Below, piece after piece: positions 42,851-51,498 of a stretch of 58,419 nt of DNA (positions are counted from its first letter, which is position 1; the number at the start of each line of letters is the position of its first letter). The translations under genes and the position numbers were made by a program. The notes below the pieces were generated by a model. It worked only from the letters and a program-made list of their open reading frames with translations. It was not told where the DNA came from and made no database searches. The stretch comes from CAYLSV01 sp964386435. GTDB lineage: Bacteria; Planctomycetota; Phycisphaerae; Tepidisphaerales; Tepidisphaeraceae. The stretch covers positions 1 to 58,419 of the forward strand of contig CAYLSV010000013.1 in the NCBI GenBank assembly GCA_964386435.1. Reading direction: 5' to 3'.

Positions 42851-43100
42851 GTGTTTCCTCCCGTTAGGGATGCGAAGAATCGAGAACCGCCCGCGCCGGG
42901 CACGGCCAGTCCGTGTCGGCGTTCGCCGGAGGGTTCGGGCCGTCCACCAACGGGACGGCGGTTGTCGCGAAACGCCCTGTGCGGCTCGCTTGGATCATCA
43001 AGGGTCCGGGAGGAGGGACCGCAGTTGATCTAATCCTATAACCATTCGGCCGGCCCCGCAACAACGTTTCTCGATCCGGGGGTGAATAAGCTCGCCGTCC

Positions 43101-45521
43101 GTGTCCGCCGTTCGCCGCCCGAGTTTGCCGATTGACGCCGAGTTGCCGGCGGTGTTGGCGACGTTGCGGGAACAGGGCGTGCTGGTGCTGGCGGCGGAGC
43201 CGGGGGCGGGGAAGACGACCCGGCTGCCGCCGGCTATGTTGCCGGAGGTGGCGGGGCAGGTGCTGTGTTTGCAGCCGCGGCGGGTCGCGGCACGGGCGGC
43301 GGCCGAGCGGGTGGCGGCGGAGAATCACTGGACGCTGGGCCGGGAGGTCGGCTACCACGTCCGCTTCGACCGCGTCGCCTCGCCGACCACGCGGCTGCTG
43401 TTTCTCACCGAGGGCGTCCTGACCGCCCGGCTGCTGGATGATCCGCTGCTGGAGGGCGTGGGGTGCGTGATCCTGGATGAGTTTCACGAGCGGTCGGTGC
43501 ACGCCGATCTGGCGTTGGCGATGCTGCGGGAGGTGCGGGCGGCGCGGCCGGAGCTGCGGGTTTGCGTGATGTCGGCGACGCTGGATGCCGGGCCGGTGGC
43601 CGATTTTCTGGGCGGACGGGCGGTGGCGGTGTCGGGGCGGGTGTTTCCGGTGGACATCGAGCACACGCTGCCGCCGGGCCGGCGGGGGCCGCGGGATCTG
43701 GCGGCGGCGGTGGCGGACATGTTCGACCGCGAGCGGCCCGACGGCGATACGCTGATTTTCCTGCCCGGCGCGGCGGAGATCGACGCGGCGGTGCGGGAGC
43801 TACGCGGCGTCGACGCCCGGCCGTTGCACGGCGGGTTGCCGTTCGAGGAGCAGCGGCGGGCGCTGGAACCGAGCGACGCACCGCGCGTGATCTGCGCGAC
43901 GAACATCGCCGAAACGTCGCTGACCATCGACGGCGTCACGCTCGTCATCGACACCGGGTTGGCTCGGCAGGCGAGCTACGACGAGCGGCGCGGCATGGAC
44001 CGGCTCGACACGGTGCCGATCAGCCAGGCGAGTGCCAAGCAGCGGGCCGGGCGGGCCGGGCGGACGCGGCCGGGGCGTTGCGTGCGGCTGTGGTCGGCGC
44101 GGGAGCATCACGCCCGTCCGGCGCACGATTTGCCGGAGCTGGCGCGGATCGACCCGGCCGAGGCGCTGTTGGCGGTGTACGGCTGGTCGTCGCCGGTTGA
44201 CTTCGACTGGTTCGAGCCGCCGCCAGCCGAGCGGGTGGCGGCGGCGGAGAAGTTGCTGGCCATGCTGGGGGCGGTGGCCGACGGCAAGCTGACGGCCATC
44301 GGCCGCGCGATCCGGTCGCTGCCGACGCACCCCCGGCTCGGCCGCTTGCTGATCGAAGCGAGCGGCACGGCGCTGGCCGACGACGCGGCGTGGCTGGCGG
44401 CCGTGCTGGGCGAACGCGGCGCGGCGGGCGATCCGGTGGATTTGGCCGCTCGCCTGGAGCAGGCGCGGCGGCGGGACGACCCGATCGGCCAGCGCCTGCG
44501 GCGGGCCGCGGAGCAACTCGGGCGTCGTACGCGCTCGACCGGACCAATTAGCCGTCGCCCCACCGCCCTTTCCACGCTCGCCCTCGTCGCCTTTCCCGAC
44601 CGCGTGTGTCGGATGCGGCCGCCGACGTATCAGCAGGGAACCAGCGCCACCGGCGGCGTGCGACTGGCGAGCCCGCTGCCGACGACCGAGCCGTTTGTCG
44701 TCGCCCTCGACGCCCGGCGGGACGGGCGGACCCAGAGCAACGAGGCGACGGTCACGCTCGCCGCCGGCGTGTCGCAGGACGCTTTGGAGGCGACGCTGCC
44801 GCAGTTGATCCGCGAGGAGGATTCGGCCGAGTACGTGCCGGAGCGCGACCGCATCGATGGCGTCCGGCGGCGGTGGCTGGGTGGGCTGCTGCTGGAGGAA
44901 AAACGCGGCGTGTCCGTCGCCGATGAGGCGGCCCGGCAGGCGCTGCACGAACACGCCGCGCAGGTCGAGGCCGGCGGCGACCCGACGCTGCTCCGCCGCA
45001 TCGCGTTCGTCACCAACCGCGGCGGCGGCGACTTTCTGCCGGACTACGAGGCCCATTTGCGGACGGCCATCGATGCCACGCCCTCGGCCCGGTCGCTGCG
45101 GGAGGTGCGGCGGCTGGCGGATGAACTCTTTGCCGCCGATCTGGCCGCGCAACTGCCGGCGCTGGATCGGCTCGCGCCGCTGACGGTCACGGTGCCCACG
45201 GGCAGCCGGGTGAAGCTGGATTGGTCGGTTGCCGACGAGCAGGCGCCGCCGGTGTTGGCGGTGAAGCTGCAGGAGTTGTTCGGCCTCGCCGCGACGCCGA
45301 GGGTCGGCCCGCCGCCGGGGGTGCCGGTCACGCTCCACCTGCTGGGGCCGAACTATCGGCCGGTGCAGGTCACGAGCGACCTCGCCAGCTTTTGGCAGAA
45401 CACGTACCCGCAGGTCCGCAAGGATCTGCGCGCCCGCTACCCCAAACACTTCTGGCCCGAAGACCCCACCACCGCCCCGCCCACCCGCGGCACGAAGCGT
45501 CGCCCGCGCCAACCGTCGTGA
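43101..45521 (+). CDS. hrpB: ATP-dependent RNA helicase HrpB
   Basis: 806 residues. GTG start at 43101. Helicase motifs: AAEPGAGKTTRLP (I), LQPRRVAARAAAERVA (Ia), LDEFHERS (II, DEFH), MSATLDAGPVADFLGG (III), TNIAETSLTIDGVTLVIDTG (V), QRAGRAGRTRPG (VI). The C-terminal WPEDP region (YPKHFWPEDPTTAP) is diagnostic of HrpB. DEAH-box helicase of uncertain RNA target; not essential in most bacteria. Convergent with the acyltransferase gene (5 bp between stops). Confidence 0.93.
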   Translation: MSAVRRPSLPIDAELPAVLATLREQGVLVLAAEPGAGKTTRLPPAMLPEVAGQVLCLQPRRVAARAAAERVAAENHWTLGREVGYHVRFDRVASPTTRLLFLTEGVLTARLLDDPLLEGVGCVILDEFHERSVHADLALAMLREVRAARPELRVCVMSATLDAGPVADFLGGRAVAVSGRVFPVDIEHTLPPGRRGPRDLAAAVADMFDRERPDGDTLIFLPGAAEIDAAVRELRGVDARPLHGGLPFEEQRRALEPSDAPRVICATNIAETSLTIDGVTLVIDTGLARQASYDERRGMDRLDTVPISQASAKQRAGRAGRTRPGRCVRLWSAREHHARPAHDLPELARIDPAEALLAVYGWSSPVDFDWFEPPPAERVAAAEKLLAMLGAVADGKLTAIGRAIRSLPTHPRLGRLLIEASGTALADDAAWLAAVLGERGAAGDPVDLAARLEQARRRDDPIGQRLRRAAEQLGRRTRSTGPISRRPTALSTLALVAFPDRVCRMRPPTYQQGTSATGGVRLASPLPTTEPFVVALDARRDGRTQSNEATVTLAAGVSQDALEATLPQLIREEDSAEYVPERDRIDGVRRRWLGGLLLEEKRGVSVADEAARQALHEHAAQVEAGGDPTLLRRIAFVTNRGGGDFLPDYEAHLRTAIDATPSARSLREVRRLADELFAADLAAQLPALDRLAPLTVTVPTGSRVKLDWSVADEQAPPVLAVKLQELFGLAATPRVGPPPGVPVTLHLLGPNYRPVQVTSDLASFWQNTYPQVRKDLRARYPKHFWPEDPTTAPPTRGTKRRPRQPS

Positions 45522-45526
45522 AGCGG

Positions 45527-46225
45527 CTACCGCATCACCCTTTGCACGCCGGGCCACTCCTTCCAGACGCCAACGCCGCGGCGGCCGTGGAGCAGGATCT
45601 CGCCGGGCTCGCGCTGCAGCGAGGCGGCGAACAGTTTGTCAGCCAACGCCGCCACCGCCGGCTCGACGTCGTCAACCGGCACCGGCTCGCCGATCGCCAG
45701 CAACGCCTCGGGCCGCTGTTCCTCCCAGAAATCGTAACGAAGCGCCGCCGGCACGACCTTGGCGTTCGTCGCCAAGCGGCGCAACCCGGCGGGCTCGAAC
45801 CCGAGCGGCCGGGCGTCGGCGGGGCGCAGCCGGCCCTGCGGGAAGACGACCATCGTGTCCCACTTTTCGCCTGCCTGATCGGCCTGCTGCCGCAGCACCC
45901 GCGCCGCCTGCCGGGCGTCGTCCCGCGGCACGGCGACGCCGCCGATGTGGGCGAAGAACGGGTGCCGCCGCATCTGCTGGGCGTCGACGATGCACCGCAG
46001 CCGCCCGCCGCCGAGTTGCCGCAAGGCCACGTCCAGCAGGATGCCGTCCCAGAACGAGACGTGTTGGCAGGCGAGGACGATCGGTTCGCCGAACGTCGGC
46101 CGCTCGCCGATGAGCATGACGCGGTGGAAGTGCCGCCGCAGCGTCCACGGGGCGTACCACGCGAACCACCGCCGCGTCAGCTTCGCCCTCGGCCCGGTCA
46201 CGCCGGCACCGTACGCTTGGTGCAT
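45527..46225 (-). CDS. PlsC-family 1-acyl-glycerol-3-phosphate acyltransferase-like protein
   Basis: About 232 residues from ATG 46225 (MHQAYGAGVTG). The acyltransferase motif CQHVSFWDGILLDVAL (HxxxxD) and MVVFPQGRLRPAD (the EGTR-like block) are present. It would acylate a lipid or glycolipid headgroup at the membrane. The start overlaps the start of the divergent oxidoreductase (ATG at 46224) by two bases, so the true start may be GTG 46201, 24 nt downstream. Confidence 0.8.
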   Translation of the reverse strand: MHQAYGAGVTGPRAKLTRRWFAWYAPWTLRRHFHRVMLIGERPTFGEPIVLACQHVSFWDGILLDVALRQLGGGRLRCIVDAQQMRRHPFFAHIGGVAVPRDDARQAARVLRQQADQAGEKWDTMVVFPQGRLRPADARPLGFEPAGLRRLATNAKVVPAALRYDFWEEQRPEALLAIGEPVPVDDVEPAVAALADKLFAASLQREPGEILLHGRRGVGVWKEWPGVQRVMR

Positions 46226-47237
46226 GACGCTCCGCATCGGCTTGATCGGTTTGGGCATGATGGGCCGCACCCACCTCGACGCTTACGCCGCCATGCCGAG
46301 CGTGCGGGTCGTCGCCGTCGCCGACCGCGACGAGGCCCGCCGCACCGGCAAGGCCGCCGCCGACGGCAACATCGACGGGCAGGCCGCCGGCGGGTTCGAT
46401 TTGGCAGACCCGGCGGTTCAGAAATTCGCACACGGCGAGGAGCTCATCGCCTCGCCCGAGGTCGACGCGGTTGACATCTGCGCCCCCACGCCCGCCCATT
46501 TGCCGCTCGCCCGCACCGCGCTGGCGGCCGGCAAGCACGTGTTCGTCGAGAAGCCCCCGGCCCGCACGCACGCCGACGCGGTGGAGCTCGCCCGCCTCGC
46601 CGACGAGAGCGACCGGGTGACGATGGTCGGGCTGTGCATGCGGTTCTGGCCCGGCTGGACGCATTTGAAAAAGTGGCAAAGTTCCGGGGAGTTTGGTCGG
46701 TTGGTCAGCGCGAGCTTCGCCCGCCAATCGAGCCACCCCGGCGGCCGGTTCTACGAGGACGCCGACGCCAGCGGGGCGGCGTTGCTCGATTTGCACCTCC
46801 ACGACACCGACTTCATCAACCACCTGCTCGGCACCCCAACCGCCGTCAGTAGCGTCGGCGCGAGCCGCATCACCGCCGGCGTCGACCACGTCGCCACGCT
46901 CTACCACTACGGCGCCGGCCCCGCCGTGATCGCCGAGGGCGGCTGGGCGATGCAAAACGGCTTCCCGTTCACCATGCGCTACACGGCGAACTTCGAGCAG
47001 GCGACGGCCATCTTCGACCTCGCCGCCGCCGACCCGCTGCGCCTGATCCGCGACGGCCAGACGACGCCGATCAAGCTCGACGGCATGGGCTACGCCGCCG
47101 AACTCACCGAATGGGCCGCGGCCATTGCCGAGAACCGCCCGCCGCGGACCGCCACCGCAAGCGACGCCGCCGAGGCGGTGCGGGTGATCGAGGCCGAAGA
47201 ACAGAGCATCCGAACCGGTCAACGGGTGACGCTGTAA
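46224..47237 (+). CDS. Gfo/Idh/MocA-family oxidoreductase
   Basis: 337 residues. The Rossmann motif LRIGLIGLGMMGRTHLDAYA at residues 3-22; EVDAVDICAPTPAHLPLART and the EKP motif AGKHVFVEKPPARTHADAVE are diagnostic. The C-terminal half (MRFWPGWTHLKKWQSSGEFG, DLHLHDTDFINHLLG) carries the usual acid and His residues (Lys of EKP and His of LHLHD). Substrate probably a sugar or inositol; nothing near tells which. The start is a sharing overlap with the divergent acyltransferase gene. Confidence 0.9.
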   Translation: MTLRIGLIGLGMMGRTHLDAYAAMPSVRVVAVADRDEARRTGKAAADGNIDGQAAGGFDLADPAVQKFAHGEELIASPEVDAVDICAPTPAHLPLARTALAAGKHVFVEKPPARTHADAVELARLADESDRVTMVGLCMRFWPGWTHLKKWQSSGEFGRLVSASFARQSSHPGGRFYEDADASGAALLDLHLHDTDFINHLLGTPTAVSSVGASRITAGVDHVATLYHYGAGPAVIAEGGWAMQNGFPFTMRYTANFEQATAIFDLAAADPLRLIRDGQTTPIKLDGMGYAAELTEWAAAIAENRPPRTATASDAAEAVRVIEAEEQSIRTGQRVTL

Positions 47238-47292
47238 GCCGGCGGGTCATCCCGGTCGGTGTGCCGCTCGTGGGTTGCGATATCCTCTGGAC

Positions 47293-48195
47293 GTGGACAC
47301 CCCACCCGACCAGCTCGCCGCGTGGCCTGAGTACGTGGCGGCGGCGGGGCTTGGGGCGGATCGGGTGGGGAGCCCGGACCTCGCGGGGCAGCTGGCGGGG
47401 GCGGCTGGCGTGCGGGTGATCGTTTGCAACGCGCTCGAGTCGTCGCCGGCGGCGGTGCAGGGGGCGGTGTTGGTGAAGCATGCGGCGGACGTGGCGCGGG
47501 CGCTGGCGAGGCTGGCGACGTTGTGCGGCGGCCGGCGGCGGGCGGAGGTGGTCGTGGCGGCGGAGCCGGAGGTTTGCGGGCGGGTGCGGGGGGCGCTGCG
47601 GGGCAAGCCGTGCCGGGCGAAGGTGGTGCCGTTGCGGCCGGTGTATCCGCAGCAGCACCCGACGGCATTGCTCTGGACGCTGAAGCGGTTGCGGCTGCCG
47701 CCGGAAAAGCTGCCGACCACGGCGGGCGTGTTGCTGATCGACGCGGTGGCGGCGCTGCGGATCGGCCAAGCGTTGGCGGGGCAGCCGCACGACGAGGTGC
47801 CGATCGCCGTGGCGGGGCGGCTGCTTACGTGGGTGAAGGTTGGCACGCCGCTGGGCGAGGTGTTGCCAACGGAACCGACGTTGTGGCAGGACGACGCCCG
47901 GCGGCAGGTGCGGGCCGATCCCGACGAACTCGCCGGGCCGGGGGCGGTGGCGTTCGATGTGACGACGGAGACGCCAGCCGCGCCGCCGCGGTCGTGCGTG
48001 CGGTGCGGGTGGTGTTGCGAGGTCTGCCCGACGCACCTCCACCCCGCCGCCCTGCTGGATGCCGCCCAGCACCGCGACCCCGCCGCCGCCCGGCGGCTGC
48101 ACGTCGGTTCGTGCATCGAGTGCGGCCTTTGCGACAAGATCTGCCCCAGCGACCTGCCGTTGCTCGACGCGATCCGCCAGGTGCGGGACGGCTGA
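47293..48195 (+). CDS. RnfC-like iron-sulfur protein, N-terminally short
   Basis: About 300 residues (full RnfC is usually above 430). The 51-kDa-type region is present (VIVCNALESSPAAVQGAVLV, PTTAGVLLIDAVAALRIGQA), then KVGTPLGEVLPTEPTL (SLBB-like), and two 4Fe-4S sites: CVRCGWCCEVCPTHLHP and CIECGLCDKICPSDLPLLD. The N-terminal biotinyl-lipoyl-like domain and the glycine-rich NAD/FMN loop of RnfC are missing, so it may not itself take electrons from NADH. Start GTG 47293 is chosen; TTG 47275 is possible. An RnfD-like gene lies 0.8 kb on. Confidence 0.82.
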   Translation: MDTPPDQLAAWPEYVAAAGLGADRVGSPDLAGQLAGAAGVRVIVCNALESSPAAVQGAVLVKHAADVARALARLATLCGGRRRAEVVVAAEPEVCGRVRGALRGKPCRAKVVPLRPVYPQQHPTALLWTLKRLRLPPEKLPTTAGVLLIDAVAALRIGQALAGQPHDEVPIAVAGRLLTWVKVGTPLGEVLPTEPTLWQDDARRQVRADPDELAGPGAVAFDVTTETPAAPPRSCVRCGWCCEVCPTHLHPAALLDAAQHRDPAAARRLHVGSCIECGLCDKICPSDLPLLDAIRQVRDG

Positions 48196-48222
48196 CGGGT
48201 CGATTGAAAGCGTTGCACGCTT

Positions 48223-48981
48223 TCAGATAAGCAGCTCGCCCCGCAGCGTCACCACCGCCTGCCCGGTCAGCTTCACGCGGTGACCAACCAGTTCGGTTTC
48301 GATGACGCCCACGCGGCGGCTGCGTTGCTGGCACTGCAACTTCTCCCGGTTCAAACGAGCCGACCAGAACGGGGCGAGTGCGCAGTGGGCGCTGCCGGTG
48401 GCCGGGTCTTCGTCGACGCCCGCGGCGGGGGCGAAGAAGCGGCTGGCGACGTCGAAGCCGTCGGTGCCGCGGCACGTGGCGATCAGGCCGCGGTGCGGCA
48501 ACGCGGCGAGGCGGCGCAGGTCGGGCCGTAACGCGTCGAGCGTCGGCACGTCGGCCACCTCGACGAGTAAATCCTCGCCGGCTTCGTGCGCATTGCCGGG
48601 CACGCCGATGTCGGGCGGCGTCGTGGGCGTCGCGTCGATGCGGGGGAAGTCGAGCGTCACCGCCGCTCCCTGCCGCTGGGCGTGCAGCTCGCCGCTGCGG
48701 GTGTGGAAGGTGATTTCGTCGGGCTTGTCCAACACGAACGCCGCGGCGAGCGTGGCGTGGCCGCAGAGCTTCACCTCCGTCGTCGGCGTGAACCAGCGGA
48801 GGTCGAACCGCCCCGCCGCCGGCCGCGGCACGACGAACGCCGTCTCGGCGTGGTTCATCTCCAGCGCGATTTGCTGCATGAGCCGCTCGGGCAGCGGTCC
48901 ATCCGTCACCACGACGGCCGCCGGGTTGCCGGTGAACGGGCCGGCGGCGAAGGCGTCCACAACGGTCACGGGCAACGGCAT
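48223..48981 (-). CDS. PhzF-family isomerase/epimerase
   Basis: 252 residues. N-terminus VTVVDAFAAGPFTGNPAAVV, the catalytic Glu in HAETAFVVPRP, RWFTPTTEVKLCGHATLAAA (family signature), and FFAPAAGVDEDPATGSAHCA near the end are all typical. PhzF enzymes isomerise small cyclic acids (dihydro-hydroxyanthranilate in phenazine synthesis), but this branch is a generic member with unknown substrate; no phenazine genes are near. It is on the opposite strand between the RnfC-like and RnfD-like genes and diverges from the latter (31 nt between starts). Confidence 0.92.
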   Translation of the reverse strand: MPLPVTVVDAFAAGPFTGNPAAVVVTDGPLPERLMQQIALEMNHAETAFVVPRPAAGRFDLRWFTPTTEVKLCGHATLAAAFVLDKPDEITFHTRSGELHAQRQGAAVTLDFPRIDATPTTPPDIGVPGNAHEAGEDLLVEVADVPTLDALRPDLRRLAALPHRGLIATCRGTDGFDVASRFFAPAAGVDEDPATGSAHCALAPFWSARLNREKLQCQQRSRRVGVIETELVGHRVKLTGQAVVTLRGELLI

Positions 48982-49011
48982 GCCCAAGGTTATCGCTATG
49001 GTGAACCTCGC

Positions 49012-50088
49012 GTGACGTGGTGGCGACCTGATCCTCAGCAGCGGTTCGTGCTCGGGCATTTGGCCGTGCTCGCGGTGCCTTTGGCGGCCGGGGTGGTGGT
49101 GTTTGGTTGGCGGTCGATCGTGGTCCTCACGCTGGTGGGTGCCGGGGCCGGGCTCGGGGCACTCTGCTGGCGACGGCTGGGGCGACGCGGGGCACAAGTC
49201 GGCTGGCTGGCGACGGCGTGGGCGGGGCTGCTCGTGGCGCTGCTGATGCCGGCCGACTTCGGCAGTCAGGCCGGGTTGGCGACGGCACTCGGGGCCGGGC
49301 TGCTCGTGCCGGGGGCGATCTGGCTGTGTGGGCCGCCGACGCGAGGGCGGGTGTCGGCGGCGGCGGCAGTCGTGGTGCTTGTCACCGTCGCCGAGTTCGG
49401 CGAGCTTCGGCAACGTGCGGCCCTGCAGCCGAGCACGGTGGTCGTCGGCGACGTGATGAACGTGGGCGTCGGCACCACGGTGGGGCCGCGGGCCGAGCCG
49501 TGGGTTCAACGCAGTGCCCCGCCCGGCTTCGATGCGTTGCCGCAGGAGTTACCCGCCGCCGCCCTTGCCGGGCTCACGCCGGCCACCACCGAGGCGGCGT
49601 TGCGGGACCGGATGCCGCCGCTTGAGGATCTGGTCGGCCTCGGTCGTCCCGGGCCGATCGGGGCGTCGAGCGCGGTGGCCGTGGTGCTGGCCGGGCTGCT
49701 GCTGGTGCGGCTGGGGGCGGCCGATTGGCGGGTGCCGCTGGGGGCGGGCGTCGGGGCATACCTGGGCCTGCTCGCGCTGCCGCTGGGCGGGGCGTGGCCT
49801 TGGCCGCACCTGCTGGGGTGGGAGGCGGCGCTGACGCTGGTGCATTACGAACTGCTGGGCGGCTCGATCCTGTTCACCGGTCTGATCCTCGCCGCCCAGC
49901 CCGGCGTGCGACCCGTCGCCCCGCGGCCGCGGCTGGCGTTCGGGCTGCTGCTGGGTGTGGCCATGGCTGCCGGGCAACGCTTTGCCAGCCCGGACGTCGG
50001 GCCGCTGATCGCGCTGCTGCTCGTTGGCGGCGTGGCGACGAACGTGCTCGAACGCCTGCTGCCGCCACGGCCGCTGATGCGGGCGTGA
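49012..50088 (+). CDS. RnfD/NqrB-like membrane flavoprotein subunit
   Basis: 358 residues with about nine helices. The start is GTG 49012 (MTWWRPDPQQRFVLG). The region GRPGPIGASSAVAVVLAGLL (211-230) followed by WRVPLGAGVGAYLG matches the conserved RnfD/NqrB block (GSIGETSALA). LVHYELLGGSILFTGLILAA and FGLLLGVAMAAGQRF match the C-terminal part. At the FMN-attachment place the motif is TPATT (189-193) instead of SGAT; a Thr is kept. No other Rnf subunit except the RnfC-like gene is in the window. Confidence 0.8.
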   Translation: MTWWRPDPQQRFVLGHLAVLAVPLAAGVVVFGWRSIVVLTLVGAGAGLGALCWRRLGRRGAQVGWLATAWAGLLVALLMPADFGSQAGLATALGAGLLVPGAIWLCGPPTRGRVSAAAAVVVLVTVAEFGELRQRAALQPSTVVVGDVMNVGVGTTVGPRAEPWVQRSAPPGFDALPQELPAAALAGLTPATTEAALRDRMPPLEDLVGLGRPGPIGASSAVAVVLAGLLLVRLGAADWRVPLGAGVGAYLGLLALPLGGAWPWPHLLGWEAALTLVHYELLGGSILFTGLILAAQPGVRPVAPRPRLAFGLLLGVAMAAGQRFASPDVGPLIALLLVGGVATNVLERLLPPRPLMRA

Positions 50089-50187
50089 GGCGGCGAACAA
50101 CCACTTTGCCGCAACCTCCGGCCGGGGTTCGGGTGTCGTGAGGTTCGGCGGCCGCTATGGTTGCCGGTCACGAACGAGAGAATCCCC

Positions 50188-51321
50188 ATGAGATTGAACC
50201 GCACAAACCGCTACCTCATCGCCGCCGCCGTCGGCGTACTGGCCGCCGGCGGCATGACCGCCCAGGCCATGCAGTCGACCCGCCCCGCCGCCCCGACCAC
50301 CCCCGCCACCCAGCCGGGCCAAGTCGAGCAGCCCGCGGGCCGCAACCCGCAGGCGATTGTCATGGATCTGCAGACCACCGGCCAGCAGCTCAGCGCCGTG
50401 CTGGACGACGAGTCCAAGGTCCTCACCGCCGAGGGCCGGGCGACGGTGAAGGACCAAGCGGTGCCGCTGCTCGAAAAGATGCGCGGCCTCGCCATTGAGA
50501 TGCAGGCCATCGCGCCGGGGCAGATCAGCCCCAGTGAGTTCGAGACCATGCTCGTGCTCTTCGGCGACGAGCCGACGGTCCAGCGACTCACCACCGAGGC
50601 CGAGGGCACCGGCCCCGCGGCCGAGACGGCACAAATGTCACTGACCACAGGCCGCTACATCGCCGCCGAGGACGAGGCCGCCCGCGGGGCGCAGATCGAC
50701 GCGCTCACCGAAGCCGCCGAAGCCAACCCGCAGAGCCAGGCCGTCACGCAGGCCGTTGCGCAGCTGGTCATGTTCCCGACGAACACGCCGCAGCAGACCG
50801 AGCAGCTCACCGCCATTCTCAGCGATTCGCTGCAGAACCCGATGGCCGGCGCAATCGCCGAGCAACTCAAGGCCCAGTCGGCCGCTCAGGGCGCGATGGA
50901 CGGCATTGTCGGCACCGAGATCGAGCTCGCCGGCCCCGACGCCACCGGCGAGGGCACGATCAGCCTCGCCGATTACAAGGGCAAGGTCGTGCTCATCGAC
51001 TTCTGGGCCACCTGGTGCGGCCCGTGCATCGCCGAGCTGCCGAAGATGACGGAGGTCTACGCCAAGCACCAGGGCGACGACTTCGAGATCATCGGCGTCA
51101 GCCTTGATCAGGGCAGCGCCCCGCTGACGCAGTTCCTCGCCGAGAACCCGAAAATGAGCTGGCCGCAAATCTTCAACCCCGACAACCCCGGCGAGCTGGC
51201 CGACAAGTTCGGCGTCCAGGCGATCCCGACAATGTTCCTCGTCGACAAGCAGGGCGTCGTCCGCAGCGTCACCGCACGTCAGGATTACGAGACGCTGATC
51301 CCCCAGCTCCTCGCCGAGTAA
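50188..51321 (+). CDS. Secreted TlpA-like thiol-disulfide oxidoreductase with long N-terminal region
   Basis: 377 residues. Signal peptide (RYLIAAAVGVLAAGGMTAQA). An alpha-helical middle region of about 200 residues rich in Glu, Ala and Gln (for example QTEQLTAILSDSLQNPMAGA) precedes a thioredoxin-fold domain: YKGKVVLIDFWATWCGPCIA (WCGPC), FEIIGVSLDQGSAPLTQFL, and the cis-Pro loop FGVQAIPTMFLVDKQGVV. It probably reduces disulfides or assists cytochrome or electron-carrier maturation in the periplasm. ATG 50188 is preceded by GAGAG. tRNA-Glu follows 55 nt after the stop. Confidence 0.87.
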   Translation: MRLNRTNRYLIAAAVGVLAAGGMTAQAMQSTRPAAPTTPATQPGQVEQPAGRNPQAIVMDLQTTGQQLSAVLDDESKVLTAEGRATVKDQAVPLLEKMRGLAIEMQAIAPGQISPSEFETMLVLFGDEPTVQRLTTEAEGTGPAAETAQMSLTTGRYIAAEDEAARGAQIDALTEAAEANPQSQAVTQAVAQLVMFPTNTPQQTEQLTAILSDSLQNPMAGAIAEQLKAQSAAQGAMDGIVGTEIELAGPDATGEGTISLADYKGKVVLIDFWATWCGPCIAELPKMTEVYAKHQGDDFEIIGVSLDQGSAPLTQFLAENPKMSWPQIFNPDNPGELADKFGVQAIPTMFLVDKQGVVRSVTARQDYETLIPQLLAE

Positions 51322-51376
51322 GCAAAGCAGGAATAGCCACCGGCGGCACGGGTGCCTACCCTTGCCGCCCCAGGTT

Positions 51377-51451
51377 GGCCCCATCGTCTAGTCAGGTCCA
51401 GGACACCAGGTTTTCATCCTGGCGACACGGGTTCGAATCCCGTTGGGGTCA
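51377..51451 (+). tRNA. trnE: tRNA-Glu (anticodon TTC)
   Basis: 75 nt. The acceptor GGCCCCA pairs with TGGGGTC (one G-T pair). The anticodon stem-loop is CCAGG-TTTTCAT-CCTGG with anticodon TTC; the T arm is CGGGTTCGAATCCCG. The discriminator base is A and CCA is not encoded. A strong hairpin follows at once. The Pnkp/Hen1 RNA-repair genes face it from the other strand. Confidence 0.95.
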
Positions 51452-51459
51452 CTCCCGCA

Positions 51460-51493
51460 CCGCCCCCGGCATGGCCGGGGGCGGCTGCGTTTT
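51460..51493 (+). terminator. Rho-independent terminator after tRNA-Glu
   Basis: CCGCCCCCGGC-ATG-GCCGGGGGCGG (51460-51484), an 11-bp perfect stem with a 3-nt loop, then CTGCGTTTT. It begins 9 nt past the tRNA. Being perfectly palindromic it may also act on the opposite strand for the pnkp message ending at 51499. Confidence 0.8.
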
Positions 51494-51498
51494 GAGCC

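Noticed and set aside
48196..49011. PhzF as part of a phenazine cluster
   Set aside because: No other phz genes; the family is widespread with other substrates.
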